64,000 bases of DNA from DATKPC01 sp035524275 (GCA_035524275.1 DATKPC010000086.1:1-64000), one strand, 5' to 3'; positions 13,189-22,016 are shown, counted from the stretch's first letter. Translations and numbers: made by a program. The notes: generated by a model from the letters alone, not told the origin.

Positions 13189-13234
13189 ACGCCCTGCCGG
13201 CGCCGGCGCCGGCGCCGCCGTGGACGCCTACGCG

Positions 13235-14581
13235 ATGACCCCTGTCGACACGCTGATCGAATGCCGCTGGATCGTGCCCGTGAGGCCGCCGGGCGCGGTC
13301 CTGCAGGACCATGCGCTCGCGATCGACGGCGGGCGCATCGTCGCGATCGAGCCGACGCCGCACGCCCGCGCCCGGCTGAAGCCGGCTCGCCGTGTCGTTC
13401 TCGACGAGCACGTCCTCATCCCGGGCCTCGTCAACGCGCATACGCACGCCGCGATGACGCTGCTGCGCGGCGTCGGGGACGACCTGGCCCTGATGGACTG
13501 GCTGCGCAACCGGATCTGGCCGCTGGAGAAGGCGCTCGCGGACCGGGACTTCGTCTACGACGGAACGCGGCTGGCGGCGCTCGAGATGCTGCGCGCCGGC
13601 ATCACGACCTGCAACGACATGTACTTCTTCCCCGATGCGGCGGCCCGCGCCTTTCGCGATGTCGGGATGCGCGCGGTGATCGGCCTCATCGCGATCGAGT
13701 TCCCGACCGCCTATGCGACCGATGCCGACGACTACCTGCGCAAGGGCCTCGCCACCCGCGACGAGTTCCATGGCGATCCGCTGCTGCGCTTCGCGCTGGC
13801 GCCGCACGCGCCGTACACGGTCGCCGATTCCACGCTGGAGCGCATCGGCACGCTCGCGGAGGAGCTCGATTGCCCGATCCACATCCACGTCCACGAAACG
13901 CGGGACGAGATCGATCACTCCATCGCGGAACACGGCGTGCGCCCGCTGGCGCGGCTCGATCGGCTCGGGCTCGTCAGCGAGCGGCTGCTCGCGGTCCACG
14001 CGGTCGAACTGTCGCCCGCGGAAATCGTCCTGCTGGCCGCGCGGGGCTGCACCGTGGCGCACTGCCCCGCATCGAACCTGAAGCTCGGCAACGGGATCGC
14101 CCCGGTGGCGCCGCTGCTGCAGGCGGGCGCGCACGTCGCGATCGGAACCGACGGCGCCGCGAGCAACAACCGCCTCGACATGCTGGAGGAACTGCGGCTT
14201 GCCGCCCTCCTGGCCAAAGGCGCGAGCCGCGATGCGACCGCGGCGCCGGCCGCACGCATGCTGCAGGCGGCGACGCTCGACGGCGCGCGCGCCCTCGGCC
14301 TCGAGGACGAGCTGGGCTCGATCGAGATCGGCAAGGCCGCCGACGTCGTCGCGCTGCGGCTCGACGATGCCTCGGTGACGCCGTGCTACGACGTGATCTC
14401 GCAGCTGGTCTTCGCGGCGAGCCGCGAACACGTTACTGACGTCTGGGTCAATGGCGTCGCTGTTGTGCAGAAACAACAATTCAACTCGGCACGGGAAACC
14501 GTGTCCGCGGCGGCAATCTTGTCTGCTGCAGCGCCGTGGCAGAATCGGATCCGGCAGTTCCTGAACAAGCCCCTCGCGTAG
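13235..14581 (+). CDS. mtaD: TRZ/ATZ-family amidohydrolase, probable 5-methylthioadenosine / S-adenosylhomocysteine deaminase
   Basis: A metal-dependent aminohydrolase of the cytosine-deaminase superfamily that probably deaminates MTA/SAH. The 448-residue product has the metal ligands His69 and His71 in VNAHTHAAMTLLRG, a downstream histidine in HIHVHET, LLAVHAVEL, CPASNLKLGNG and the aspartate motif IGTDGAASNN. These match the MtaD subgroup better than chlorohydrolases acting on xenobiotics. The ATG at 13235 is chosen because the residues before it are low-complexity and non-homologous. It precedes the ompA-like gene and ubiG, an order found in other betaproteobacteria. Exact substrate remains an inference. 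Confidence 0.82.
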   Translation: MTPVDTLIECRWIVPVRPPGAVLQDHALAIDGGRIVAIEPTPHARARLKPARRVVLDEHVLIPGLVNAHTHAAMTLLRGVGDDLALMDWLRNRIWPLEKALADRDFVYDGTRLAALEMLRAGITTCNDMYFFPDAAARAFRDVGMRAVIGLIAIEFPTAYATDADDYLRKGLATRDEFHGDPLLRFALAPHAPYTVADSTLERIGTLAEELDCPIHIHVHETRDEIDHSIAEHGVRPLARLDRLGLVSERLLAVHAVELSPAEIVLLAARGCTVAHCPASNLKLGNGIAPVAPLLQAGAHVAIGTDGAASNNRLDMLEELRLAALLAKGASRDATAAPAARMLQAATLDGARALGLEDELGSIEIGKAADVVALRLDDASVTPCYDVISQLVFAASREHVTDVWVNGVAVVQKQQFNSARETVSAAAILSAAAPWQNRIRQFLNKPLA

Positions 14582-14686
14582 TCGTGCGCGGTCTGGCTTG
14601 AGCGGCGACAGGTCTTGCTGTCCAAGCGCGGACCCCTTGAATTACCTGTCATGCGCTTGAATCCGCATATTCGAGTGAGGAGAAAG

Positions 14687-15385
14687 ATGAAGAAACACGC
14701 GAAGCTGGGTCTTCTCTTCGCGTCGTCGGTTTTCGTTGCGTCATGCGCAACGGGCGGCGCGGGAACATCCGGCAAGGACATCAAGGGAAATCCGAAAAAC
14801 AGCGGCTATGCGCTTGATGGCCGCGGCAACGTCGTCACGGATCCGTTTGGCCTGTGCTGGCGCGACGGCTATTTCAACAAGGACCTGGCGATGAAGGAGT
14901 GCGACCCGTCGCTGGTGCCGCCGCCTCCGCCGCCGCCGCCTCCTCCCCCGCCGCCGCCGCCCCCGCCGCCGCCCCCGCCGCCGCCGCCTCCTCCCCCGCC
15001 GCCGCCCCCACCGGCGCCGGTCAAGGAGAAGCTGACGTTCGCGGCCGACAGCACGTTCGACATCGGCAAGGCGGACCTGAAGCCCGCCGGCAAGGCGAAG
15101 CTGGATGACCTGGCTGCGAAGCTGCAGGGCGTCGCGCTCGAGGTGATCGTGGTCACGGGCCACACCGACAGCACCGGCAATGCGGCGTTCAACCAGAAGC
15201 TCTCGGTCAAGCGCGCCGAAGCCGTCAAGGCCTACCTGGTCTCGAAGGGCATCGAAGCGAACAAGATCTACACCGAAGGCAAGGGTGCGACGCAGCCGAT
15301 CGCCGACAACAAGACCGTCGAAGGCCGTGCGAAGAACCGCCGCGTGGACGTCGATGTCGAAGGGTCGCGTACGGTGATCAAGTAA
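14687..15385 (+). CDS. OmpA-family peptidoglycan-binding lipoprotein with a 32-proline linker
   Basis: A 232-residue outer-membrane-anchored protein. The start at 14687 follows GAGGAGAAAG. A lysine-rich signal peptide ends in FVASC, a plausible though atypical lipobox. A short domain with two cysteines (FGLCWRDGYF and MKECD) precedes a run of 32 consecutive prolines (codons 14918-15013). The C-terminal OmpA-like domain (VVTGHTDSTGNAAFNQKLSVKRA and GRAKNRRVDVDV) carries the peptidoglycan-binding aspartate and arginine. There is no beta-barrel, so this is a tether rather than a porin. Ribosomes would need EF-P to cross the run. A strong terminator follows at 15416. In this neighbourhood other betaproteobacteria carry a gene usually named ompA. 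Confidence 0.9.
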   Translation: MKKHAKLGLLFASSVFVASCATGGAGTSGKDIKGNPKNSGYALDGRGNVVTDPFGLCWRDGYFNKDLAMKECDPSLVPPPPPPPPPPPPPPPPPPPPPPPPPPPPPPPPAPVKEKLTFAADSTFDIGKADLKPAGKAKLDDLAAKLQGVALEVIVVTGHTDSTGNAAFNQKLSVKRAEAVKAYLVSKGIEANKIYTEGKGATQPIADNKTVEGRAKNRRVDVDVEGSRTVIK

Positions 15386-15415
15386 CACCCTGCCACGCAG
15401 GTCGCAGTACCCTGA

Positions 15416-15441
15416 GCCCCGCCGATCCGGCGGGGCTTTTT
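15416..15441 (+). terminator. Rho-independent terminator after the OmpA-like gene
   Basis: A perfect nine-base-pair stem GCCCCGCCG/CGGCGGGGC with an ATC loop, followed by five T residues, begins 31 bases after the stop codon. Confidence 0.9.
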
Positions 15442-15542
15442 CTTTGGTCGGATGCCGCGGCGGGCGACCCGCGGAAATCGCCTATCCTTGATGCCGTGGC
15501 GCGGCAAACGTCCGCGCGCATCCGAGCGGCAGCACCGAGACC

Positions 15543-16244
15543 ATGAACCAGAATGCCGACGCGGCCGAACTTCGCAAGTTCGGCGATCTTGCCCATCGCT
15601 GGTGGGACACCACCGGCGCTTTCCGCCCGCTGCACGAGATCAATCCGCTCCGGCTGGACTGGATCGATCGCCTGGCGCCGCTCGCCGGACGGCGGGTCGT
15701 CGACGTCGGATGCGGCGGCGGCATCCTGAGCGAATCGATGCACCAGCGCGGCGCCGAGGTCACCGGCATCGACCTGTCGGAGAAAGCGCTTCGGGTCGCG
15801 CAGCTTCACGCGCTGGAGACCGGCTCGCCGGTCGCGTATCGCTGCGTGTCCGCCGAGGACCTCGCGGCCGAGGCGCCCGGCCGGTTCGACGTCGTCACCT
15901 GCATGGAAATGCTGGAGCACGTTCCGGATCCGGCACGCACGGTACGCGCCTGCGCGCAGCTTGCGCGACCCGGCGGAACCGTCTTCTTCTCGACGATCAA
16001 TCGCAACCCGCGGTCCTTCCTGTTCGCGATCATCGGCGCGGAATACGTGCTGCGGCTGCTGCCGCGAGGGACGCACGACTACGGCAGGTTCATCAAGCCG
16101 AGCGAATTGCGCCACGCCTCGCACGCCGCCGGCCTCGAATGGATCGAGATGCTGGGGATGACCTACAACCCGCTGACACGCGCCTACGCGCTGGAACCGG
16201 ACGTCCGCGTCAACTACCTCGTCGCACTGCGCAAGCCGGAATGA
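15543..16244 (+). CDS. ubiG: Bifunctional ubiquinone O-methyltransferase UbiG
   Basis: A SAM-dependent enzyme catalysing both O-methylations of ubiquinone synthesis. The 233-residue product begins with the family signature ELRKFGDLAHRWWDTTGAFRPLHEINPLRL. It contains the SAM-binding loop VVDVGCGGGILSE, the acidic residue in GIDLSEKAL, and MEMLEHVPDP. The C-terminal GTHDYGRFIKPSEL segment is also typical. The stop overlaps the gph start by four bases (ATGA). No other ubi genes are in the window. Confidence 0.95.
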   Translation: MNQNADAAELRKFGDLAHRWWDTTGAFRPLHEINPLRLDWIDRLAPLAGRRVVDVGCGGGILSESMHQRGAEVTGIDLSEKALRVAQLHALETGSPVAYRCVSAEDLAAEAPGRFDVVTCMEMLEHVPDPARTVRACAQLARPGGTVFFSTINRNPRSFLFAIIGAEYVLRLLPRGTHDYGRFIKPSELRHASHAAGLEWIEMLGMTYNPLTRAYALEPDVRVNYLVALRKPE

Positions 16245-16906
16245 CGCTGCGCGGCGTGCGGGTCATCCTGTTCGACCTCGACGGGACGCTCGTCGACACC
16301 GCCGGCGACCTCGCGGCGGCGGCCAACCGTATGCGCGCCGATCGCGGCCTCGAGCCGGTGCCGCTCGAGCGGATGCGGCCGATCGCCAGCGCCGGGGCGC
16401 GCGGCATGCTCGGCGAGGCTTTCGACGTGCGGCCGGGCGACGATCGCTTCGAATCGCTGCGCGCCGAGTTCCTGAGCAACTACGAGTCGGCCATCTGCGT
16501 CCATTCGCGCCTCTTCGACGGCGCCGAGGCGCTACTGCGCGCCATCGAAGGGCTTGGCGGGCGCTGGGGCATCGTCACGAACAAGCCGGCCCGCTACACC
16601 ACGCTGCTGCTGCGGGCGCTTCGCCTGGACGAGCGGACCGCCTGCGTCGTCAGCGGCGATACGACGCCGCACCCGAAACCGAGCCCGGAGCCGCTGCGCC
16701 ACGCGTTGCGCCTGCTTGCCGCAGAGCCGCAGAGCGCCGTCTACGTCGGCGACGACGAGCGCGACATTGCGGCCGGCCGGGCCGCCGGGGTCGCGACGAT
16801 CGCCGCCACCTATGGCTATCTCGGGGCCGGGTCGCCGCCGCAGGCCTGGGGCGCGGACCACCTGATCGACCACCTGGATACGCTGCGCCGTTGGCTCGTC
16901 GAGTGA
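16241..16906 (+). CDS. gph: Phosphoglycolate phosphatase (HAD family)
   Basis: A HAD hydrolase that removes 2-phosphoglycolate. The 221-residue protein has motif I ILFDLDGTLVDTAGDLA with the nucleophilic aspartate, motif II VTNKPARYT, and motif IV YVGDDERDIAAGRAAG, with a helical cap between them. Overlap with ubiG by ATGA indicates translational coupling, and ubiG-gph is a conserved betaproteobacterial pair. A different small phosphatase substrate cannot be ruled out by eye, but the neighbour supports Gph. Confidence 0.9.
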   Translation: MTLRGVRVILFDLDGTLVDTAGDLAAAANRMRADRGLEPVPLERMRPIASAGARGMLGEAFDVRPGDDRFESLRAEFLSNYESAICVHSRLFDGAEALLRAIEGLGGRWGIVTNKPARYTTLLLRALRLDERTACVVSGDTTPHPKPSPEPLRHALRLLAAEPQSAVYVGDDERDIAAGRAAGVATIAATYGYLGAGSPPQAWGADHLIDHLDTLRRWLVE

Positions 16907-17010
16907 CCGGCGTCGCCCGCGGCGCAAACGGCCTGCGCCGCCCATCCTCGATCCTCGGTCGGGACGCCGCCATCGGCTTGAATTCCGGTACCCCGACCGC
17001 ATCTGAGGCG

Positions 17011-17016
17011 TAGAAT
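17011..17016 (+). promoter_or_regulatory. Candidate -10 box for ssrA
   Basis: TAGAAT lies ten bases before the mature tmRNA 5' end in a locally AT-richer stretch. No convincing -35 element is seen at 16-18 bases upstream. Confidence 0.4.
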
Positions 17017-17026
17017 GACTTTTCTT

Positions 17027-17389
17027 GGGGGCGACCTGGTTTCGACGCGGGTCGTGAAGCAGTGCGGTGCATGCCGAGGCCCAGTCACCTCGTTAATCCG
17101 CTGGAAAACCACAAACGCCAACGACGAGCGTTTCGCTCTCGCCGCCTAAACCCCGGTGAGACGCTGCACTAGCTGGCCTCTGGGCTAGGTCGGGCAACCG
17201 ACAGCAGCGCCATTTACAGAGGCTCGGTGCCGGCGAGGTCGCGGCGACGGCACCTAAAGCAAGCGACTGGCTTCGCGTCGGCCGGCTACCTGGCTAAGCG
17301 CGCGGCGAGATCCAAATAGGGTAGCTACGCATGTAGTGCCGTCTGTGGATCATTCGCGGACGCGGGTTCGATTCCCGCCGCCTCCACCA
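17027..17389 (+). ncRNA. ssrA: Transfer-messenger RNA (tmRNA)
   Basis: Rescues stalled ribosomes with SmpB. The 5' end GGGGGCGACC pairs with the 3' CGCCTCC acceptor strand, with one G-T wobble, and the RNA ends in an encoded CCA at 17387-17389. The T-arm sequence GGTTCGATTCC is visible at 17366-17375. The tag reading frame starts at the resume codon GCC at 17117 and ends with TAA at 17147-17149, giving ANDERFALAA. This tag, with its Ala-Ala degron, is characteristic of betaproteobacteria. The mature form is one piece, not permuted. Length is 363 bases. Confidence 0.97.
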
Positions 17390-17396
17390 ATCCCAA

Positions 17397-17424
17397 GGGC
17401 CCGGAAAGACGCCGGGCCCCTTTT
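17397..17424 (+). terminator. Rho-independent terminator of ssrA
   Basis: Stem GGGCCCGG/CCGGGCCC around a seven-base loop, then CTTTT, eight bases after the CCA end. Confidence 0.9.
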
Positions 17425-17608
17425 CCTGATCGGACCCTCCCGGTACGAACCCTAGATGGGGTCCGCTACCGGGGCTTTTCGCGCGGTCCGTTCCGGAAGC
17501 CGCCAACTATCCTCGAAGAAGTCGCCCTCGATCCGAGTTTCCGCTCGTGAGGCGCCCGAAGGGTGCGATCGATCGCGGCCGCCCTTCAACCGGACACCCG
17601 AGAAAACA

Positions 17609-17962
17609 ATGGACCTGAACAGCGCAATCGAAGCCCATGGCCAGTGGAAGGTCAAATTCCGCACGGCAATTCGCAGCAAGGAAAAGCTCGACGCCGCCAC
17701 GATCTCGCGCGACAACGCCTGCGCGCTCGGCCAGTGGCTGCATGGCGAAGCCAAAGGCAAGTACGCCGCGCTGAAGAGCTACGGCTCGTGCGTCGACAAG
17801 CACGCGGCATTCCATCGCGAGGCGGGCAAGGTCGCGGAGGCCATCAATGCCGGGAAGTTCGACGAGGCGGAAAAGATGCTGGCGGGCGCCACCCCCTACG
17901 CCAGCGCGTCCAGCGCGGTAGGCGGCGCCATCGTCGGATTGCAGAAGGAGGCCGGGCTCTGA
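17609..17962 (+). CDS. Stand-alone CZB (chemoreceptor zinc-binding) domain protein
   Basis: A 117-residue, probably cytoplasmic, four-helix zinc protein. CZB domains bind Zn with three histidines and one cysteine. Here His10 (HGQWK), Cys38 (CALGQWLHG), His65 and His69 (HAAFH) match the pattern. CZB domains usually lie at the C terminus of chemoreceptors or diguanylate cyclases, but nothing else is attached here. The start at 17609 (MDLNSAIEAHGQW) puts the first ligand near the N terminus, with GAGAA just upstream. A chemoreceptor lacking its own CZB domain lies 140 bases downstream on the same strand, suggesting the two work together, possibly sensing zinc or hypochlorite. Partnership is inferred. 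Confidence 0.85.
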   Translation: MDLNSAIEAHGQWKVKFRTAIRSKEKLDAATISRDNACALGQWLHGEAKGKYAALKSYGSCVDKHAAFHREAGKVAEAINAGKFDEAEKMLAGATPYASASSAVGGAIVGLQKEAGL

Positions 17963-18102
17963 CGCCGCGCCCCCCACCGTGGCGACGAATCCGGGCCCGT
18001 TGAGCCGGAATTCGATGGCCAAGCCCGGGATTTTCTCCGGATCGGCCAAGGGTTTCCCCTGGAAGAATCCTACTCATCCACGATGAGGACGTCAGATCGC
18101 GA

Positions 18103-20082
18103 ATGAAGATGACTGGGCGAGCCAACGACAACGGAAGAGGGTTCTTCTCGCATCACGGCCTTTGGGCGCCGGGCGTCCGGCTTTTTCGGAACCTGCCGTT
18201 CCGCGCCAAGGCCGCACTGGTGACCATTGCGTTCCTCTGCCCGATCGCGTTGCTCGGACTCGACTACTACGAGTCCAACGGCAGCACGATCGAATTCACC
18301 GCGAAGGAACTCCTGGGCGTCGACTACGCGCGCGCGTCCATGCCCGTGCTCAAGGCGGTGCAAAGCGAGCGCCGCGCGGCACGCGTCGATTCGCCTTCGG
18401 CCGGCGCCGAAGAGCAGGCGACCGCGGCGAAAGCCGCCTTCGCCGCGGCGTTCACGGGACTCAAATCGGTGCAGGACCGCGTCGGCGCCGAACTGGCGAC
18501 GAACGACGCGTACAAGAAACTGGACGATGCCGTCGCGGAGGCCGCGAAACAGCAAGGCCAGGCGCGCGCCGATGCGCTCGACGACGAGATCGACGCGCTG
18601 CTGGACACCTGGAGCGCCGCCACCGACGGATCGAATCTCACGCTGGACCCGGAGATGGCCAGCTATTACGCGATGGACGCCGCCACGGTCCAGGGACCGC
18701 AGGTCACCGAACTCGTCGAGCGGCTGCGTGCGGTCGGCGAGGCCGTGCTGACCGCGGGCGCAGCGACCCCGGCCCAGGCGCGCGTCGTCGCGCAGAACGT
18801 GGCGCTCCTGGAATTCCATTTTGCCGCGCTCCACGACGACCTCGCCAAGGCCGCCGGGAAGGATGCGGCGCTCGCGGCGCGCCTGAAGTTCGACGATGCC
18901 TACAAGGTCGGGCGGACCTTCATTGCGCTGGCGCGTTCGGACCTCATGTCCGACGCCGGAATCCACGGCACCCGGGCCGAGTTCGCCGCGGCAGCCAACA
19001 CCGCCTACGATGCGGCATGGGCGCTGAACGATCGCAGCACCGATGTCCTGGGCACGTTGCTGCAGCTGCGCATGGATCGGGAAAAGGCGGGTCGGAACGT
19101 CGCCACCACGACGATACTCGTCTGCCTCGGTCTGGCGATGTACCTGTTCCATTCGTTCTACCTCGTCACGCAGGGCGGGCTGCGCGAGGTCCGCGCGCAC
19201 CTGAAGGCGATGACGAACGGGGATCTCACGACCTCGCCCCGGCCGTGGGGCCGCGACGAGGCGGCCGAACTGATGGTGTCGCTCGCGACGATGCAGGAAT
19301 CGTTGCGCGCGATCGTCTCGCGGGTGCGGGCGTCCTCGTCGTCGATCGCGAATGCCAGCAGCGAGATCGCCGCCGGCTCCGTCGATCTCTCGGCACGCAC
19401 CGAGAAGACGGCGGCGAGCCTGGAGGAGAGTGCCTCGTCGACCGAGCTCATCGCGACGAACGTGAAGCAGACGGCCGAAAGCGTCCGCGAAGCCGCGCAG
19501 GCGGCCGCCGACAATTCGCAATCCGCTTCCGCCAGCGGCGACGTGATCTCGCAGGTCATCGACACGATGCGGGACATCAACGCGTCGTCGAAGAAGATCA
19601 GCGAGATCATCGGGACGATCGACGGCATCGCGTTCCAGACCAATATCCTCGCCCTCAACGCCGCCGTCGAGGCGGCGCGCGCCGGAGACCAGGGCCGCGG
19701 TTTCGCGGTCGTCGCCAGCGAAGTCCGCAACCTCGCGCAGCGCAGCGCCCAGGCGGCGCGCGAGATCAAGACGCTGATCACCAACAGCGTCGAGCACGTC
19801 GAATCGGGCGCCCGCGTCGCCGAAGGCGCCGGCTCGAAGATGCAGGGACTGGTCGACAATGCGAAGCGCATCAACGACCTGCTCTCGGAGATTGCCGCGG
19901 CCGCGGCCGAGCAGAGCAGCGGCGTCGCGCACGTCGGCTTTGCCGTCGGCGACCTGAACCGGACGACCCAGCAGAACGCGGCGCTGGTCGAGCAGACGGC
20001 GGCGTCGGCCGCCCACCTCAAGGAACTGGCGCACCACCTCGAAGGCGAGGTGGCGAAGTTCCGCCTTCCCGCCGACGCCTGA
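18103..20082 (+). CDS. Methyl-accepting chemotaxis protein
   Basis: A 659-residue transmembrane chemoreceptor. Membrane helices lie at about 36-53 and 335-357. They enclose a large, roughly 280-residue periplasmic domain that is helical and alanine-rich; I do not recognise a named sensor family in it. A HAMP segment follows, then the signalling domain, whose CheA/CheW-contacting tip is QTNILALNAAVEAARAGDQG (from about residue 510) with FAVVASEVRNLAQRSA after it. There is no C-terminal CheR/CheB pentapeptide and no CZB domain. The upstream stand-alone CZB protein may supply that function. No other chemotaxis genes are in the window, so it must signal to a pathway encoded elsewhere. Confidence 0.92.
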   Translation: MKMTGRANDNGRGFFSHHGLWAPGVRLFRNLPFRAKAALVTIAFLCPIALLGLDYYESNGSTIEFTAKELLGVDYARASMPVLKAVQSERRAARVDSPSAGAEEQATAAKAAFAAAFTGLKSVQDRVGAELATNDAYKKLDDAVAEAAKQQGQARADALDDEIDALLDTWSAATDGSNLTLDPEMASYYAMDAATVQGPQVTELVERLRAVGEAVLTAGAATPAQARVVAQNVALLEFHFAALHDDLAKAAGKDAALAARLKFDDAYKVGRTFIALARSDLMSDAGIHGTRAEFAAAANTAYDAAWALNDRSTDVLGTLLQLRMDREKAGRNVATTTILVCLGLAMYLFHSFYLVTQGGLREVRAHLKAMTNGDLTTSPRPWGRDEAAELMVSLATMQESLRAIVSRVRASSSSIANASSEIAAGSVDLSARTEKTAASLEESASSTELIATNVKQTAESVREAAQAAADNSQSASASGDVISQVIDTMRDINASSKKISEIIGTIDGIAFQTNILALNAAVEAARAGDQGRGFAVVASEVRNLAQRSAQAAREIKTLITNSVEHVESGARVAEGAGSKMQGLVDNAKRINDLLSEIAAAAAEQSSGVAHVGFAVGDLNRTTQQNAALVEQTAASAAHLKELAHHLEGEVAKFRLPADA

Positions 20083-20191
20083 ACCCGCAGCGGCGTTCCG
20101 AATCGGCCGGATCGTGCGGCGGCGCACTTCGCTCGCCGCAGCCGTTCCCCCTATGATTGGCATCGGTTCTCGCTCCTGCGACTAGCCATCG

Positions 20192-21181
20192 ATGCCCGCG
20201 ACGTCCTCCTCCATGCCATCCGCCGCCCGCCGGGCGGCCGTGGCGCTCCTGTTTGCGCTGCTGTGGGCGCTCGGCGGCGCCGTCGCGCGCGCCGCCCCCG
20301 GCGCGCATGCGGCGGCCGCGGCACCTGCCGGACGGGCCAAGGCGGTGCCGGTGTCGCCGCTGCGCGTCGTGGCCGTCAATGCGTTTCGGCCGATCAGCTT
20401 CGCGGACGAAAACGGCGCCGCGGTCGGCGTCGTCGAGGATTATTTCGAGCTGGTGCGGCGCGCGCTCGACCTTCCGCTGCGCGACGTTCGCGTGATGTCG
20501 GCGAACGACGCGGAGCAGGCGCTGCGCGACGGCGAGGCCGACATCGTGATCGGCATCGTCCAGTCCGAGGAGCGGACGCAAAATGGCGTGTTCACGGCGC
20601 CGGTCTATTCGACCGGTGCGGCGATCGTCACGCGGCACGGCGCCCCGGCGGCACCGTCATTCTCGGACCTCAAGGGCAAGACGCTGGCCCTGCGCGAGCA
20701 TCACTTCGCGATCCCGATGTTGCGGCAGCACTGGCCGCAGGTTGCGCTGCTGGAGTCCGGGGTCGACTCGCGCAGCGTGCTCAAGGCCGTCGCGTCGCGC
20801 CGCGCGGACGCCGCGCTGGTCAGCATCGATGCTTCCCGGGTTTGGCTGGCGCAGCCGGAATTCGCGTCGCTCGTCGTGAGCGGCTTTCCGGCGGACATCC
20901 AGTACGAGTTCGCCTTCCAGTTGCAGCCCGGACTGGCCGAGCTCGTCCCTCGGTTCAACGAGGCCATCGCGCAGATCACGACGGAACAGCGCTCGACGAT
21001 CCTGGAGCGCTGGCTGGCGAATTCGCTGCGCGTGAAGGCGAGCCGCCAGGGCATACCGCTGGCGACCGCCATGTTCGGTGCCGTGGCGCTGTCGGCCATC
21101 CTGATCCTGGCCTTTGCGCTGGCGCGGATGCGGCGAGCGCACCGTGCGGAACGCGAACGCGGATTCACCGGCGGCCGGTGA
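20192..21181 (+). CDS. Periplasmic solute-binding (SBP_bac_3-like) domain anchored by a C-terminal membrane helix, without kinase
   Basis: The 329-residue protein has a signal peptide (about residues 11-33) and a Venus-flytrap amino-acid-binding-type domain (about 56-285: LRVVAVNAFRPISFADENG, GEADIVIGIVQSEERT, FSDLKGKTLALRE). One transmembrane helix (about 289-311) and a short basic cytoplasmic tail end the protein. This is the layout of the sensor half of BvgS/EvgS-type hybrid kinases, cut off just after the membrane. No PAS or kinase sequence follows; the next gene is on the opposite strand and overlaps by 17 bases. It could be a decayed sensor kinase or a functional membrane-tethered binding protein. 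The start could also be 21 bases later. Neither start has a good ribosome site. Confidence 0.75.
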   Translation: MPATSSSMPSAARRAAVALLFALLWALGGAVARAAPGAHAAAAAPAGRAKAVPVSPLRVVAVNAFRPISFADENGAAVGVVEDYFELVRRALDLPLRDVRVMSANDAEQALRDGEADIVIGIVQSEERTQNGVFTAPVYSTGAAIVTRHGAPAAPSFSDLKGKTLALREHHFAIPMLRQHWPQVALLESGVDSRSVLKAVASRRADAALVSIDASRVWLAQPEFASLVVSGFPADIQYEFAFQLQPGLAELVPRFNEAIAQITTEQRSTILERWLANSLRVKASRQGIPLATAMFGAVALSAILILAFALARMRRAHRAERERGFTGGR

Positions 21182-21893
21182 TGTTCGTCGCCAGCTCGGC
21201 GAAGTTCACGTTCGGTATCAGGTGGTAAGGCGGATAGAAGCCGCCGTGGCGCGAGTAGAGGCCGTAGACATAAACGTACGGCTGATCGTAGAAATCGGGC
21301 GGCGACTCCTCGAACGCCGAGTCGCCTGACGCGACCTGGCGCCTGACGTCGCCCGCCGACAGCGGTGCGCCGGCGCGGTCGAGCGACATCCACTTGACGT
21401 TGGAATCGACGAGCAGCCAGCCGCGCTCCGTCCGTACCTCGGTGACCGCGTGCGATTGCTCGCCGCGCGACAGCAGGTCGGCGAGCATCGACTCGCCGTG
21501 CGTGTCCTGCAGCAGGAAGACGTGGCGCGAGGCCAGTCCGGCGAACCGCGCGACCTTCTCGATGACACGGCTGCGATCGAAGCACAGCGCCATCGGGGCC
21601 GACAGCACGTCGACGGGCTCGCGCGGATGCCCCAACGGTATGCCGTCACCCATCGGCACCGCGTCGATCAGCGCCGCCTGCACGTCGCGAAGGAACCGCA
21701 CGTGGGCCGCGTAGCCGGCGTCGGCCGGCGGCACCGTGATCCGGTGCGCCGCAAGGAACGACTGGATGATCCGGCGGTCCGTCGCGGTCAAGGCATCGTC
21801 GACCTGCAGCAGGTCGAGCGCGCCGGCGCCGGCGAGCACGCCGGCGGCAATCGCCAGGACCGTCCACCACCCGCCTTTTCGCCGCCGGGTCAT
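21165..21893 (-). CDS. Membrane-anchored transglutaminase-like protein
   Basis: A 242-residue protein with a basic N terminus and a hydrophobic signal or anchor (about 9-26). The rest is probably periplasmic. A cysteine-protease-like triad can be read: Cys104 in MALCFDRSRV, His148 in SHAVTEVRTERGWLLVDS, and Asp163 in LLVDSNVKW. This matches the transglutaminase/papain-like fold. The C terminus is rich in tyrosine (DFYDQPYVYVYGLYSRHGGFYPPYH). No substrate can be named. It is convergent with the flytrap protein, overlapping it by 17 bases. Downstream of the flavoprotein gene at 22017 on the same strand, it may be co-transcribed with that gene across a gap of 123 bases. Confidence 0.62.
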   Translation of the reverse strand: MTRRRKGGWWTVLAIAAGVLAGAGALDLLQVDDALTATDRRIIQSFLAAHRITVPPADAGYAAHVRFLRDVQAALIDAVPMGDGIPLGHPREPVDVLSAPMALCFDRSRVIEKVARFAGLASRHVFLLQDTHGESMLADLLSRGEQSHAVTEVRTERGWLLVDSNVKWMSLDRAGAPLSAGDVRRQVASGDSAFEESPPDFYDQPYVYVYGLYSRHGGFYPPYHLIPNVNFAELATNITGRR

Positions 21894-22016
21894 TGCCGCC
21901 GCCTCCTGTCGCCGCGGCGGAAACTACCACTGCGGGCCGGGCGCGAGCGTCGCCTGACAGGAACGTTTACGGCGTGCAAAGAAACGATTACATGCGCGGC
22001 GGGCGCGGTGAAATCC

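Noticed and set aside
17963..18102. Flagellar (sigma-28) promoter or c-di-GMP riboswitch before the MCP
   Set aside because: I found no TAAA...GCCGATAA-type elements and no recognisable riboswitch core.
20192..21181. Ordinary ABC-transporter solute-binding protein
   Set aside because: A C-terminal transmembrane helix and basic tail are present, and there are no permease or ATPase genes adjacent.
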